NCBI GenBank assembly: GCA_023433205.1
Contig: JAEZDS010000174.1
Location: forward strand, 1 to 29,223
DNA from: Bacteroidota bacterium
Lineage (GTDB): Bacteria; Bacteroidota; Bacteroidia; B-17B0; Aurantibacillaceae
Direction: 5' to 3'
Length of the DNA stretch: 29,223 bases
Shown here: piece by piece, positions 1 to 9,500 of the stretch
How positions within the stretch are numbered: position 1 is the stretch's first letter
How the letters are laid out: the number at the start of each line of letters is the position of its first letter
Program-made: the position numbers and the translations under genes
Notes under the pieces: generated by a model
The model's input: only the letters and a program-made list of their open reading frames with translations
Told to the model about the DNA's origin: nothing
Databases searched by the model: none

Positions 1-745
1 CTATCATTTTCAGGAATTTTACTTTGTCGCGCGGGTCTACCAGCTCAACAACATCGTAAAGACTGTTTATTTTTTCCAGCTGAAAAATTATGCTGAACTG
101 AGGAGAAAATGCCGAGCGCTTTTTTTCAGAGAAATACCATTCGAAGCTTCCCAGGTTCGCCAGGTGCTGAGCCTCCAGTAACTGGTTGGTTCTGGCCCTG
201 AGCTCCCTGTTCATCTTTTTTATTTTCACCTGATTGATCTCAAGGAAAGTATTGAACGACCGGGTTTCGGCTTCAAGGGCATAACGTTCAAGTTCAGCCA
301 CAAGCTGCAGAACCAGCTCTGTTTTTGCCGTGTATGCAGGCACAAAATGTAACAATGCCATCTTTCTGATAAAAGCCGAGAGAGTGATATCTTCAGCCAC
401 TAGCTGGTCGCGGCCAATATTCGGTAACTGGTCGTTTTTCCAGCGCTCCTGCGTTTCTTTGAGATAATCATCAAGTGTGTTGTTTACAACATTGGTAAGA
501 AATTCGGTATGAGAAGGAATTGAAAGCTCAATTATTTCCTCCTCACTTAGTCCCTCAAATCTTGCATACCTGAGCATGGGAAACCTGTGCTTCTTCATCA
601 GATTCAGCTGAACCGAAATAAAATCACGCAAATTGTGCTGCAGAATAAACTCCCCAAATGCAGGCAGTACCTTGAAACGAAGCTTTGCTCCCTGGCTGTT
701 CTTTGATGTGATCTCACTCCTCCTATGCTTCACCGACACCTTCAT
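1..745 (-). CDS. Sensor histidine kinase-like protein, N-terminal part (cut by window edge)
   Basis: The 5' 248 codons of a minus-strand gene that runs off the left edge. It starts at an ATG at 743-745 with an AAAGGAA ribosome-binding-like stretch about 8 bases upstream. The first 150 or so residues are a hydrophilic all-helical domain resembling the globin-like RsbR-type N-terminal sensor domains. A charged helix follows (KIKKMNRELRARTNQLLEAQ), which looks like a signalling linker. Then comes the start of a PAS-like domain, recognisable from LANLGSFEWYF at about residues 199-209. This order is typical of Bacteroidota cytoplasmic PAS histidine kinases. No kinase core is inside the window, so the output domain is inferred. 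There is no signal peptide. It lies 87 bases downstream of the next minus-strand gene and may be co-transcribed with it. Confidence 0.65.
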   Translation of the reverse strand, partial: MKVSVKHRRSEITSKNSQGAKLRFKVLPAFGEFILQHNLRDFISVQLNLMKKHRFPMLRYARFEGLSEEEIIELSIPSHTEFLTNVVNNTLDDYLKETQERWKNDQLPNIGRDQLVAEDITLSAFIRKMALLHFVPAYTAKTELVLQLVAELERYALEAETRSFNTFLEINQVKIKKMNRELRARTNQLLEAQHLANLGSFEWYFSEKKRSAFSPQFSIIFQLEKINSLYDVVELVDPRDKVKFLKMI

Positions 746-832
746 GGGGAAATTCCTTTAAGAAAGGATCCTGCCTCTGTCAAGCAAATTTGATGCAAAT
801 GAAAGCGCCTTTGTTTCAGCACCTTAAGCACG

Positions 833-2194
833 CTACTCCCCTGAAATTTCTGTTTTCCTGATCTCCCGGATCTTTGATTCCGCGTAGGCATCGCCCGGCT
901 TCAGTACCAGAGCCCTGTTGTAAAGTTCGCGGGCCCTGGCGAAATTTTTGTCTTTTAAAGAACCATCCGCTTCGGTTATCACCTTCTGGTATTCTGAAAG
1001 CCCAAGCACCTGAGGTGTGCGATAACGCTTATTTTTTGCTTTTACTCCTCCGCCGGCACCTGTTCTTTCTTTTTTTCGCACGCTGCCCAGCACTTTCTCA
1101 CCACCCGTATCTCTTAGCTGAGCGGGCGGTGCATCGCCTGCAGCTGCAGACTGATTGTCCGCCTCCTTATCGTCAGCAGTTTGTGTTTTTTCTGATTGTT
1201 CAGATTCGTCACCTACAAACTGAGATTCTTTTTTCCCTGCAGTCTGCTTTTTCTCCACGGAGGGTGCCGGCGCCCCTTTCTTTTCTGCGGAGTTCTGACG
1301 TCTCTCAGGATCTTTCATTTCAGCAGCCTCCGCGCGAAACTCTGGCGGTTCATTTTCTTTGGCGACACCTGCAGCTTCCTTGTTTTTTTTGCTGCCGCTC
1401 TGCAAACTACTGCGATCTGTGTTTGCTTTTTTTTCTGCCTCACGTGCGGCTTTTTCCTCTTCCGCTCTTTGGAGCAGTTCCTGAGCGCGTTTCTCCGATG
1501 CGACCGCGTGTTCCAGGCACATGCCAACCTTCGCAAGCTGCTCTATGGCGTACTCTACTTCAGGAATAGTCTGAAGTGCCCTGGAGTACATCTTTTTTGC
1601 CAGCGGACAATCAGGTTTTTTTAATGCCGCGTCACCTGCCTGCACAGCTTCAAGAAAACGCGCTATCAGTTCGTCTTCGTCTGCTTTGATCTTTTTGAGC
1701 TGAGCAAGCACCTGACCGGTATAATCTTCGTTGTCATCGAACACTTTTTTCCGCGGTTTCCAGCCTATCCACGCCATCGGCTGCTCAAGGGCAGAGTAAT
1801 TGATACCATACAAGGGTTTAGCCATAATTACCCCACCAATAGGGAATGTGGGATGCCAGCCGTCTTTGTCGTAATTTTCAGGAACACCTGTTGTAGTGAC
1901 ATGGAATTTTTTGGCATTACAACCAGGGTAGGATATTTTAATGATAAAGTCACCGTTGGGGGGAACCCTGACTGAAAAATCGCCCCTTGCGTCACTGAAA
2001 ACCTTCTGCACCACAACTGCGCCATCCAGTAATTCAATTGTAGCTCCCTTAAGCGGCCGGCTTTTTTGCTCGGCCTTGTTGGTGAGCGTTAAGGTACGTA
2101 ACTCTACATTGCTGCTTATTTCAAGTTCCCAGTTATCCTGTGAATTAAGACCAGGAAGCAGGAGCGTAAAAAATATAAGAAGTCGGGTTTTCAA
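833..2194 (-). CDS. Secreted CarboxypepD_reg/TPR protein with a Lys-Glu-Ala-rich linker
   Basis: A 453-residue protein of unknown function. It starts at a TTG codon (2192-2194); no in-frame ATG lies upstream before the preceding gene. A clear signal peptide (MKTRLLIFFTLLLPGLNS) begins exactly there, which supports the TTG. Residues 40-105 look like a carboxypeptidase-regulatory-like beta domain (RPLKGATIELLDGA... FSDARGDFSVRVPP). Residues 175-225 and about 400-445 are helical, TPR-like hairpins (e.g. FARARELYNRALVLKPGDAYAESK). Between them lies roughly 160 residues of low-complexity sequence rich in Lys, Glu, Ala and Gln, probably disordered. Such proteins are usually periplasmic or outer-membrane associated in Bacteroidota. 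It follows the alpha/beta hydrolase by 44 bases on the same strand, so the two may share a transcript. Confidence 0.7.
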   Translation of the reverse strand: MKTRLLIFFTLLLPGLNSQDNWELEISSNVELRTLTLTNKAEQKSRPLKGATIELLDGAVVVQKVFSDARGDFSVRVPPNGDFIIKISYPGCNAKKFHVTTTGVPENYDKDGWHPTFPIGGVIMAKPLYGINYSALEQPMAWIGWKPRKKVFDDNEDYTGQVLAQLKKIKADEDELIARFLEAVQAGDAALKKPDCPLAKKMYSRALQTIPEVEYAIEQLAKVGMCLEHAVASEKRAQELLQRAEEEKAAREAEKKANTDRSSLQSGSKKNKEAAGVAKENEPPEFRAEAAEMKDPERRQNSAEKKGAPAPSVEKKQTAGKKESQFVGDESEQSEKTQTADDKEADNQSAAAGDAPPAQLRDTGGEKVLGSVRKKERTGAGGGVKAKNKRYRTPQVLGLSEYQKVITEADGSLKDKNFARARELYNRALVLKPGDAYAESKIREIRKTEISGE

Positions 2195-2238
2195 AGCTTC
2201 AAAAATAAGGAATTTGGTGGCAGACCCGCTTATGACGG

Positions 2239-3084
2239 TCAGCTGCGGAGGAAGTGGATGGTTTGATCCACCACCTCTACTGACCTCGGCGGCAGCGGGT
2301 AAGATAAGAACGGGTGCCTGACGCCGAATGTATGGTCTGCGTTTTCAACCCTGAAAAGCCGCGAGCTGTGTGCCGACTGATGCAGCGCTTCTGCTTCGGC
2401 AAATGGCACCGCTTCATCATTAGTTCCATGTACTATCAGAAAGGGTATCTTCAGTTTTCTGGCGCAGGCAAGCAGGTTCAGACGGCTTTTATTGGCCATC
2501 ATTATATCATAAAACTGTCTGTACATTGGCATTTCCTGTTGGGTACGTGCATTGTGAGCATACACCACCCCATCTCTCTTCCAGGTTTCTATCGTCTTCT
2601 TTTTGTTTCTGTTCACAAAAGTGCTTACCGAAGCCCAGGTAACAAGTTTATTTACCCGTTTGTCTTCAAAAGCTTTAATAATGCTGATACCACCGCCACG
2701 ACTGTGGCCCAGAAGTGAAAGCCGCCCCTGATCAAGCTCCGGACGCAGCCAGGCTGTGTTAAGGGTCCAGTCGATCACCAGCTTCAGGTCATCAAGTTCA
2801 ATGATATAATTGTTTTTCCCGAAGGCCTCCAGGTCACCAAAATTCAATGGATCCTGTACTGTGGTGCCGTTATGGGAAAAATTGAATTTGATAAATACAA
2901 AACCTTCTTCAGCGAATTTCTCGGCAACCTGGTTAAAATGGCCCCAATCTTTAAATCCCTTGAAGCCGTGAACAAAGATCACAACAGGCTTTGGCTCACC
3001 GTTCTCTTTGAAAAACACATCAAGCACTATTGGCAGGTCCGCTGAACCTGGTATGGTAATATTTTTCCTGCACTGTAAAGTCAC
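2239..3084 (-). CDS. Alpha/beta hydrolase (dienelactone hydrolase-like)
   Basis: A serine hydrolase of about 281 residues. The nucleophile elbow GHSRGG is followed by the acid in HGTNDEAV and the base in ENADHTFG, giving a complete Ser-Asp-His triad. The oxyanion-hole motif HGFKGFKDWG lies near the N-terminus, and no signal peptide is visible. The substrate cannot be told; the family includes esterases and acyl-peptidase-like enzymes. No in-frame ATG exists near the start. I chose the GTG at 3082-3084, which gives an N-terminus VTLQCRKNITIPG that fits the family. The frame also stays open to another GTG at 3130-3132, which would add 16 unconvincing residues. It is transcribed divergently from the ABC-F gene and is followed on its own strand by the TPR protein. 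Confidence 0.8.
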   Translation of the reverse strand: MTLQCRKNITIPGSADLPIVLDVFFKENGEPKPVVIFVHGFKGFKDWGHFNQVAEKFAEEGFVFIKFNFSHNGTTVQDPLNFGDLEAFGKNNYIIELDDLKLVIDWTLNTAWLRPELDQGRLSLLGHSRGGGISIIKAFEDKRVNKLVTWASVSTFVNRNKKKTIETWKRDGVVYAHNARTQQEMPMYRQFYDIMMANKSRLNLLACARKLKIPFLIVHGTNDEAVPFAEAEALHQSAHSSRLFRVENADHTFGVRHPFLSYPLPPRSVEVVDQTIHFLRS

Positions 3085-3189
3085 ATCGCTAAAATATAAA
3101 ACGCTTGTGAGAACTGCGCGAACTTTGATCACTGGGCAGGCTGTATTACCTGCTTTGACGGCATTTAAAGTGCCAAAGCTTGCAAAACA

Positions 3190-3221
3190 TTGCAGATTTC
3201 CGGATTCTTAAGGTACTTTTG
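3190..3221 (+). promoter_or_regulatory. Promoter of the ABC-F gene (Bacteroidota type)
   Basis: A TTG at 3190-3192 and TACTTTTG at 3214-3221, 21 bases apart, match the Bacteroidota -33/-7 pattern (TTG-N19 to 21-TAnnTTTG). The predicted transcript would begin only a few bases before the ATG at 3234. This excludes the longer open frame that reaches back to 3180. Confidence 0.6.
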
Positions 3222-3233
3222 CGCTTTCTTATC

Positions 3234-5132
3234 ATGAACCTGCTCTCAGTAAACAACCTTTCAAAATCCTACGGCGCAAAAGTGCTTTTTAAAAACATCA
3301 GTTTTGGCATCGATCACGGCGAGAAAGTTGCTCTTGTAGCCAAAAACGGATCTGGCAAAACAACGCTTTTCAAGATCATCAAAGGCATTGAGATCGCCGA
3401 TGAAGGGGAAGTGGTTTTCAGGAAGAACATCAGGGTTTCGTTTCTTGACCAGGATTTTACGCTCGACGATTCTTTGTCGGTACAGGATATTCTGTCAACG
3501 GCCGATAATCCGATGGTGCATGCCATCAGGGAATATGAGTCGGCACTGCTTGCTTCTGAAAAAGAACACAACAATAAAAACGCTGCCCGACTTGACGAGG
3601 CACTTGCGCTGATGAATGAGCTGGACGCCTGGCATTATGAGATGGATACGAAGGAGATTCTGTCGAGGCTTGGCATCATTGACCTGCAACAGAAGGTGAG
3701 CACGCTCAGCGGAGGGCAGAAAAAACGTGTTGCGCTTGCACTGGTACTGATCAACAAACCGGATCTGCTGGTTATGGACGAACCTACCAACCACCTCGAT
3801 ATAGAGATGATAGAATGGCTTGAGCATTACCTGCAGAACGCGCACATCAGTCTGCTGCTGGTTACCCACGACCGTTACTTCCTGGATACTGTTTGCAGCA
3901 GGATACTGGAGCTTGATGGTATGGAGTTGTTTGAGTACCGGGGTGATTTTGAGTATTACATCACAAAAAAGATGGAGCGGGAGGCTATCCGCAATGCCGA
4001 GATAGATAAGGCGCGAAATCTTTACAAACGTGAGCTCGAATGGATCCGTCGTATGCCAAAGGCGCGCGGCACCAAGGCCAAATCAAGGGTTGATGCCTTC
4101 GACGACATAACTGCCAGAGCAAAACAAAAACGTACAGACAAAAAAATAGAGCTCAGTGTAAAAATGGAAAGGCTGGGATCGAAAGTTGTTGAACTGCACA
4201 AGGTGGGCAAACAATTTGGGGAAAAGCTGATCCTGAAACCTTTTACCTACACTTTTATTACTGGCGAAAAAATTGGTGTGGTAGGTAAGAACGGCGTGGG
4301 AAAATCCACCCTGCTAAAAATGATTCTGGGAGAGGAGGAGCCCAGCAGTGGAAAGATACAGGTGGGTGACACAGTTATTTTTGGTCATTACTCGCAGGCA
4401 GGCATGCAGTTAAGCAACGACAAACGAATTCTTGAAGTGGTGCGCGACATAGCAGAGTTTATTCCACTGGCTAACGGTCAAAGTCTTTCCGCCTCACAAC
4501 TTCTTACACGATTTAACTTTCCCCCCGAGGCACAGCATAGTTTTGTGAGCAAATTAAGCGGAGGGGAGAAACGGCGGCTGTACCTGCTCACCGTGTTAAT
4601 GAAGAACCCAAACTTTCTAATTCTTGATGAGCCTACGAATGATCTCGACATAGTGACGCTTCAGACCCTGGAAGAATTCCTTGATGAATTTAAGGGCTGC
4701 GTTTTGCTGGTTAGTCACGACCGGTATTTTATGGACAGGCTTGCGGATCATATCTTTGCTTTTGAAGGGGATGGTGAAATAAAGGATTTCCCCGGCAATT
4801 ACACCGAGTACCGGGAGTGGAAACAGATACAGGAAGAGAACAGAACCGCCGCCACTTCCCCTGCTGAAAAAAAGCCGGCCGCAATCACGCCCCGGCCGGA
4901 AAAGAATAAGCCAGTAACAAGATTATCATTTAAAGTACAGCACGAACTTAGTGAACTGGAAAAGGAGATCCCTTTGCTGGAGGAACGAAAAAAAACCCTG
5001 GAGAACGAACTGTCAGGCGCCAACGATAATTATGATCAAATCAGAGAAATAAGTGAGGAATTAAAAAGTCTTACCGAAGTGCTTGATAATAAAACCATGC
5101 GCTGGCTGGAGATCCAGGAAGAAATGGAATAG
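3234..5132 (+). CDS. uup: ABC-F family ATPase, Uup-like
   Basis: A 632-residue soluble protein with two ABC cassettes and no membrane segment, as in ribosome-associated ABC-F translation factors. Cassette 1 has Walker A AKNGSGKTT (first Gly replaced by Ala), signature LSGGQKKR and Walker B LLVMDEPTNHLD. Cassette 2 has GKNGVGKST, LSGGEKRR and FLILDEPTNDLD. An interdomain linker rich in basic residues lies between them. The C-terminal 70 residues form a charged coiled coil after a Lys/Pro-rich hinge, which marks the Uup branch rather than EttA. The family acts at the ribosomal E site or on branched DNA intermediates; which applies here is not visible. The start is the ATG at 3234 because a promoter box ends at 3221. 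It converges with the efflux operon, only 15 bases away. Confidence 0.9.
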   Translation: MNLLSVNNLSKSYGAKVLFKNISFGIDHGEKVALVAKNGSGKTTLFKIIKGIEIADEGEVVFRKNIRVSFLDQDFTLDDSLSVQDILSTADNPMVHAIREYESALLASEKEHNNKNAARLDEALALMNELDAWHYEMDTKEILSRLGIIDLQQKVSTLSGGQKKRVALALVLINKPDLLVMDEPTNHLDIEMIEWLEHYLQNAHISLLLVTHDRYFLDTVCSRILELDGMELFEYRGDFEYYITKKMEREAIRNAEIDKARNLYKRELEWIRRMPKARGTKAKSRVDAFDDITARAKQKRTDKKIELSVKMERLGSKVVELHKVGKQFGEKLILKPFTYTFITGEKIGVVGKNGVGKSTLLKMILGEEEPSSGKIQVGDTVIFGHYSQAGMQLSNDKRILEVVRDIAEFIPLANGQSLSASQLLTRFNFPPEAQHSFVSKLSGGEKRRLYLLTVLMKNPNFLILDEPTNDLDIVTLQTLEEFLDEFKGCVLLVSHDRYFMDRLADHIFAFEGDGEIKDFPGNYTEYREWKQIQEENRTAATSPAEKKPAAITPRPEKNKPVTRLSFKVQHELSELEKEIPLLEERKKTLENELSGANDNYDQIREISEELKSLTEVLDNKTMRWLEIQEEME

Positions 5133-5147
5133 CTGCTGCAAAGGTCG

Positions 5148-6572
5148 CTACCTCCACCCTCCCCCTAGTGCCTTGTACAGGGAAATGGCGGCTTTGAACC
5201 TGCGTTCACGAAGATTTACAAGCTGCAGTTGAGTAAGCAGCGCGTTTTTTTGAGTGATGATCACCTCCAGGTAGGTGGCCCGACCAGTGCGGAAAAGCGC
5301 GTTTGCTGTTATAACGGCGTTTGCCGACACTTCAGCTTCCTGACTTTTGAAAGTGAGCATCTGGGTGAGATTCTGAAGATTTGCGATCTCTGTAGAGACT
5401 TCTGAATAAGCATTCAAAACACTTTTCTGGTATTCATACAGAGCATTACGCTGCCTGCTGCCAGTAACGCGTAATGCCGCTTTTAGAGGCGCACGATTTA
5501 CCAGGGGTGCTACCATAGACCCGAACAGGTTGTAAGTGATAGAAGCAGGTGACAGAAAAAAACCAGGATTGAAACTCTGGAATCCGGCCAAAACATCAAG
5601 GGAAAGACGCGGATACAATGCCGCCTCCGCTACAGAAAAATTTAGTTTGGCCTCTCTAATGCCATGTTCAGCTCTCACAATATCCGGACGGTTCCTTATC
5701 ATGGAAGGTGGAATTACAACAGGAAGATCCTGCAATGAATCATTGAACGCGTCGGGGTCTCTTCTCACCGGCAGTGGAAATCTGCCCAGCAAATAATTCA
5801 GTCTGTTTTCAGCCTGCACTACCTTCTGCAGTGCTTCAACCCGCATGTTCTTTGAACTGAGGGTTTGTGCCTTGAATTGCTGCACCGCAAGTTCTGTGGC
5901 CTGCCCCGCCATCTTCTGGTATGAGATGATCAGCTCGGCATTTTCCTGCAACCGAATAAATTCCTCAAGTATAATCAATTCATTGTCGAGCGAAAGTAAT
6001 TCATAATAGGTGCTGGCAATCGAGGCAACCAGGTTGCTCAGCACCCAGTTGCGCGCTTCGGCCTGCTGCAGGTATCGTTCCCGTGCAGCCTCCCTACCGT
6101 TTCGCAGACGCCGCCAGATATCGATCTCCCAGGAAGCCTGCAAACCGGCAAAAAAATCAGGTAAGTGTTCAGGCATTTTCTGCTCTTCGGAAATGTTGGG
6201 TGAAAAATTAGTGTCAAAATTCCCCACCCCATCCATGGTGTAGGCGCCGAAACGTCGCTGACCTGCTGAAACACGCGCCTGCATCTGCGGAAAAATTGCG
6301 AAATGCCGGGCAGCCAGATCTGCCCGGGCAATTTCAATTCGCTGGTAAGCCGCAAGAAGATCGGGATTATTCAGAACGGCGCTGTCAAGCAGTGACAGCA
6401 GTGTTGTATCAGTAAAAAAATCCCTGTAACCCAGCGGTGTGTATCCAGTTGTATCAACCTCACGTTTGGCTGTTTCTACAGGATCGGCAAATGTACGTTC
6501 AAGCAATGCGCAGCCACTGCATAACTGAACCAGCACAATAATAGCTGTTATCTGTTTTAATATAGCCATCAT
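5148..6572 (-). CDS. RND efflux outer-membrane channel lipoprotein (OprM/NodT-like)
   Basis: A 474-residue TolC-superfamily outer-membrane factor. The N-terminus has a hydrophobic signal and a lipobox-like LCSGC, with Cys21 as the likely lipidation site, as in OprM-type channels. Two outer-membrane-efflux-protein repeats follow, each beginning with helix motifs such as ALLNNPDLLAAYQRIEIARADLAAR in the first half (quoted loosely) and NRPDIVRAEHGIREAKLNFSV in the second. The length is normal for the family. Its ATG directly abuts the stop codon of the pump gene (TAA then ATG ATG), so it is translationally coupled as the third gene of the tripartite operon. It would form the exit duct for the pump and adaptor encoded upstream. 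A second in-frame ATG one codon later is an equally possible start. Confidence 0.9.
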   Translation of the reverse strand: MMAILKQITAIIVLVQLCSGCALLERTFADPVETAKREVDTTGYTPLGYRDFFTDTTLLSLLDSAVLNNPDLLAAYQRIEIARADLAARHFAIFPQMQARVSAGQRRFGAYTMDGVGNFDTNFSPNISEEQKMPEHLPDFFAGLQASWEIDIWRRLRNGREAARERYLQQAEARNWVLSNLVASIASTYYELLSLDNELIILEEFIRLQENAELIISYQKMAGQATELAVQQFKAQTLSSKNMRVEALQKVVQAENRLNYLLGRFPLPVRRDPDAFNDSLQDLPVVIPPSMIRNRPDIVRAEHGIREAKLNFSVAEAALYPRLSLDVLAGFQSFNPGFFLSPASITYNLFGSMVAPLVNRAPLKAALRVTGSRQRNALYEYQKSVLNAYSEVSTEIANLQNLTQMLTFKSQEAEVSANAVITANALFRTGRATYLEVIITQKNALLTQLQLVNLRERRFKAAISLYKALGGGWR

Positions 6573-9500
6573 TTAAAAATGCAACTCGTCCTGTGTTCTG
6601 TGCCAGCCAAATTTTTCAGAGATGTTGGTAAATATCACAAACAAGCCTGGCACTATTATCACACCAAATATCGTACCCATAAGCATTCCCCCCACCGCCG
6701 CAGCGCCAATTGTGCGGTTACCGATAGCACCGGCACCAGTGGCAAGCACCAGTGGTATAAGCCCGGCAATAAAAGCGAAAGATGTCATAAGAATAGGTCT
6801 GAAACGCGATACCGCGCCTTCAATAGCTGCCTGCTTCGGTGAGATGCCTTCACGGTGCCGCAGATTGGCATATTCAACAATGAGGATCGCATTCTTCCCC
6901 AGTAAGCCAATAAGCATTACCAACGCCACCTGCGCGTAAATGTTATTTTGAAGACCCAGCAGCCACAACAGGAGATACGACCCGAAAACACCCGCAGGAA
7001 GTGAAAGTATCACCGGCAAAGGCAGCAGAAAATTCTCGTACTGCGCGGCAAGGATCAGATACACAAACACAAGACAGATCAGGAAGATCCAGAAGGCCTG
7101 CCCTGATGATTCGATCTCATCCCGTGTCATGCCCGACCAGTCGAAGCTAAAACCTTTTGGTAAACTTGAAGCCGCAACTTCCTTTATTGTTTCTATGGCC
7201 TCACCACTGCTGTATCCCTGTTGCGGTTCGCCATTTATCATGGCAGAGTTGTACATGTTATAACGCGTGAGCTGTTCAGGGCCATAAACACGCTCAATAC
7301 TTGCAAAAGAGGCATAAGAAACCATTTCACCGCGGGAATTCTTTACAAACATCTTCAGCACATCATCAGGCTGTGCCCTGTAGTGGGGATGAGCCTGCAG
7401 CATTACCTTGTATAACTGACCGAAACGAATGAAGTTGCTGGCATAAAAACTGCCGATAAGCGCCTGCAGGTTACTCATGGCCATATCAATATCCACACCT
7501 TTCTGCGCGGCCTTATCCTGATCGATCCGCACAAGGTATTGCGGAAAGCTTGCATCATAACTTGAAAAAGCGTTCTCTATTTCCGGTCTCTTGTTCAGCT
7601 CCACAATAAAATCGCGCGACACCTTTTCAAGTTTTTGCAGATCATCAGAGTTTGTCATGTCCTGCACCCTAAGCTCAAAGCCGCTGGAGTTACCATAACC
7701 AGGCACGGCGGGCGGAGGAAAAAACTGAATACTGGCATCCCTTAAATGTTTTGTGTTGTCTTTGAGCAGGGCAATCACCTCATCAACTGACTGGCGACGG
7801 TGTGCCCAGTGTTTAAGATTGATCATCGCCATTCCGAAAGAGGCCCCGGCACCATCGGTAAACAGGCTGAACCCCGCCAGTGTGGAAACACCTTCCACTG
7901 CGTCGATCTTGCTTGCAACCCGCTCAATATTATCCATCACCTTGTCGGTTCGTTCAAGTGTAGAGCCTGAAGGGGTAGTTACATTTACGTAGATCGTTCC
8001 CTGATCTTCTGTGGGAATAAAGCCTGCAGGAAGGATACTGCCCAGACCAACTGTGCCTGCAAGGAAAAGCACCAGCAATCCGGCAGTAACAAAACGACGG
8101 TTTAAAACAAATTTCAGCAGGCGCAGATATTTAGCAGAAAGTCCGGCATACTTCATGTTAAACCAGCTGTAAAATCTGTGAAGCAGGTCGCGCCGCGCTC
8201 GTTGGCCGTGGTTGTTCTTTAGCATGATGGCGCAGAGCGCGGGGGTTAGTGTAAGCGCGTTGACTCCTGAAATAACAATGGCTATTGCCATGGTAATCGA
8301 GAACTGCCGGTAAAAAACGCCCACGGGTCCCGACATAAACGCAACCGGTACAAACACTGCCGACATCACCAGGGTGATAGCAACAATGGCGCTTCCAATT
8401 TCTTTCATGGCCAGCACTGTAGCCTGCCGTGCACCTATCTCAAGCTCACTCATCTTTGCATGTACCGCCTCCACCACCACAATTGCATTGTCAACCACTA
8501 TACCTATGGAAAGCACCAGCGCAAAAAGAGTAAGCAGGTTAATTGAAAATCCGAAAAGCTGAATAAAAAAGAAGGTGCCGATAAGCGACACCGGCACAGC
8601 CAGAGCGGGAATAAGTGTTGAACGAAGATCCTGCAGAAACACAAACACTACCAGTGCCACAAGCAAGAAAGCCTCCAGCAGGGTTTTCATCACTTCATCA
8701 ATAGAGGCATCGAGAAATCGCGACACGTCGTAACTGATATTATACTCCATGCCGGGAGGAAAAGAAATTCTTTTCAGTTCGGCCATCCTGATCTTAATGT
8801 CCTCAATAACTTTTTGTGCGTTTGAACCCGGCCGCTGTTTCAGCAGGATAGCGGCCGAGGGTCTGCCATTCTCCTTTGAAAGCACATCATAATCAAGCGA
8901 CCCGAATTCAACATCGGCAACATCTCTTATTCGCATAATCTGGCCATCGCGTGTTGCTTTAATTACCAGGTTCTCATATTCCGCCCTGGTGGTGAACTTT
9001 CCGGTGTAGCGCAGCACATACTGCAGCGACTGACCTTCACGGCCAGAGCTTTCACCAATCTTTCCCGGAGCAGCTTCAATGTTTTGTTTCCTGAGCGCGG
9101 TTATTATCTCTTCAGCTGAGATACCATAAGCGGTGAGCCTGTCGGGTTTGAGCCAGATCCTCATGGAGTACTCGCGTGACCCCATGATCTCAGCAAAACC
9201 TACACCATCAATACGTTTAAGCTCTTTAATAACATTAATATCCGCAAAATTGTAGATGAACTTCTCATCCATGGTGCTGTCGGTGCTCAGTATGTTCAGA
9301 TACATAAGCATGCTGTTCACCTCTTTTTCGGTGATCACACCTGCCTGCAGCACTTCCTCCGGCAATTCATCGAGCACGGCGGTTACGCGGTTTTGCACAT
9401 TCACCGCTGCCAGATCAGGATCAACACCAGAGCGGAAATACACCTGAATGATACTGGTGCCATCATTTCCCGAAACTGAGGTCATGTAGTTCATGCCTGA

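Noticed and set aside
754..768. Inverted repeat TCCTTT-AAG-AAAGGA as a terminator
   Set aside because: The stem is short and AT-rich, has no T-run on the minus strand, and overlaps the ribosome-binding region of the kinase-like gene.
874..1624. Two long plus-strand frames
   Set aside because: They are antisense to the Lys/Glu/Ala-rich linker of the secreted TPR protein; long shadow frames are expected from that composition.
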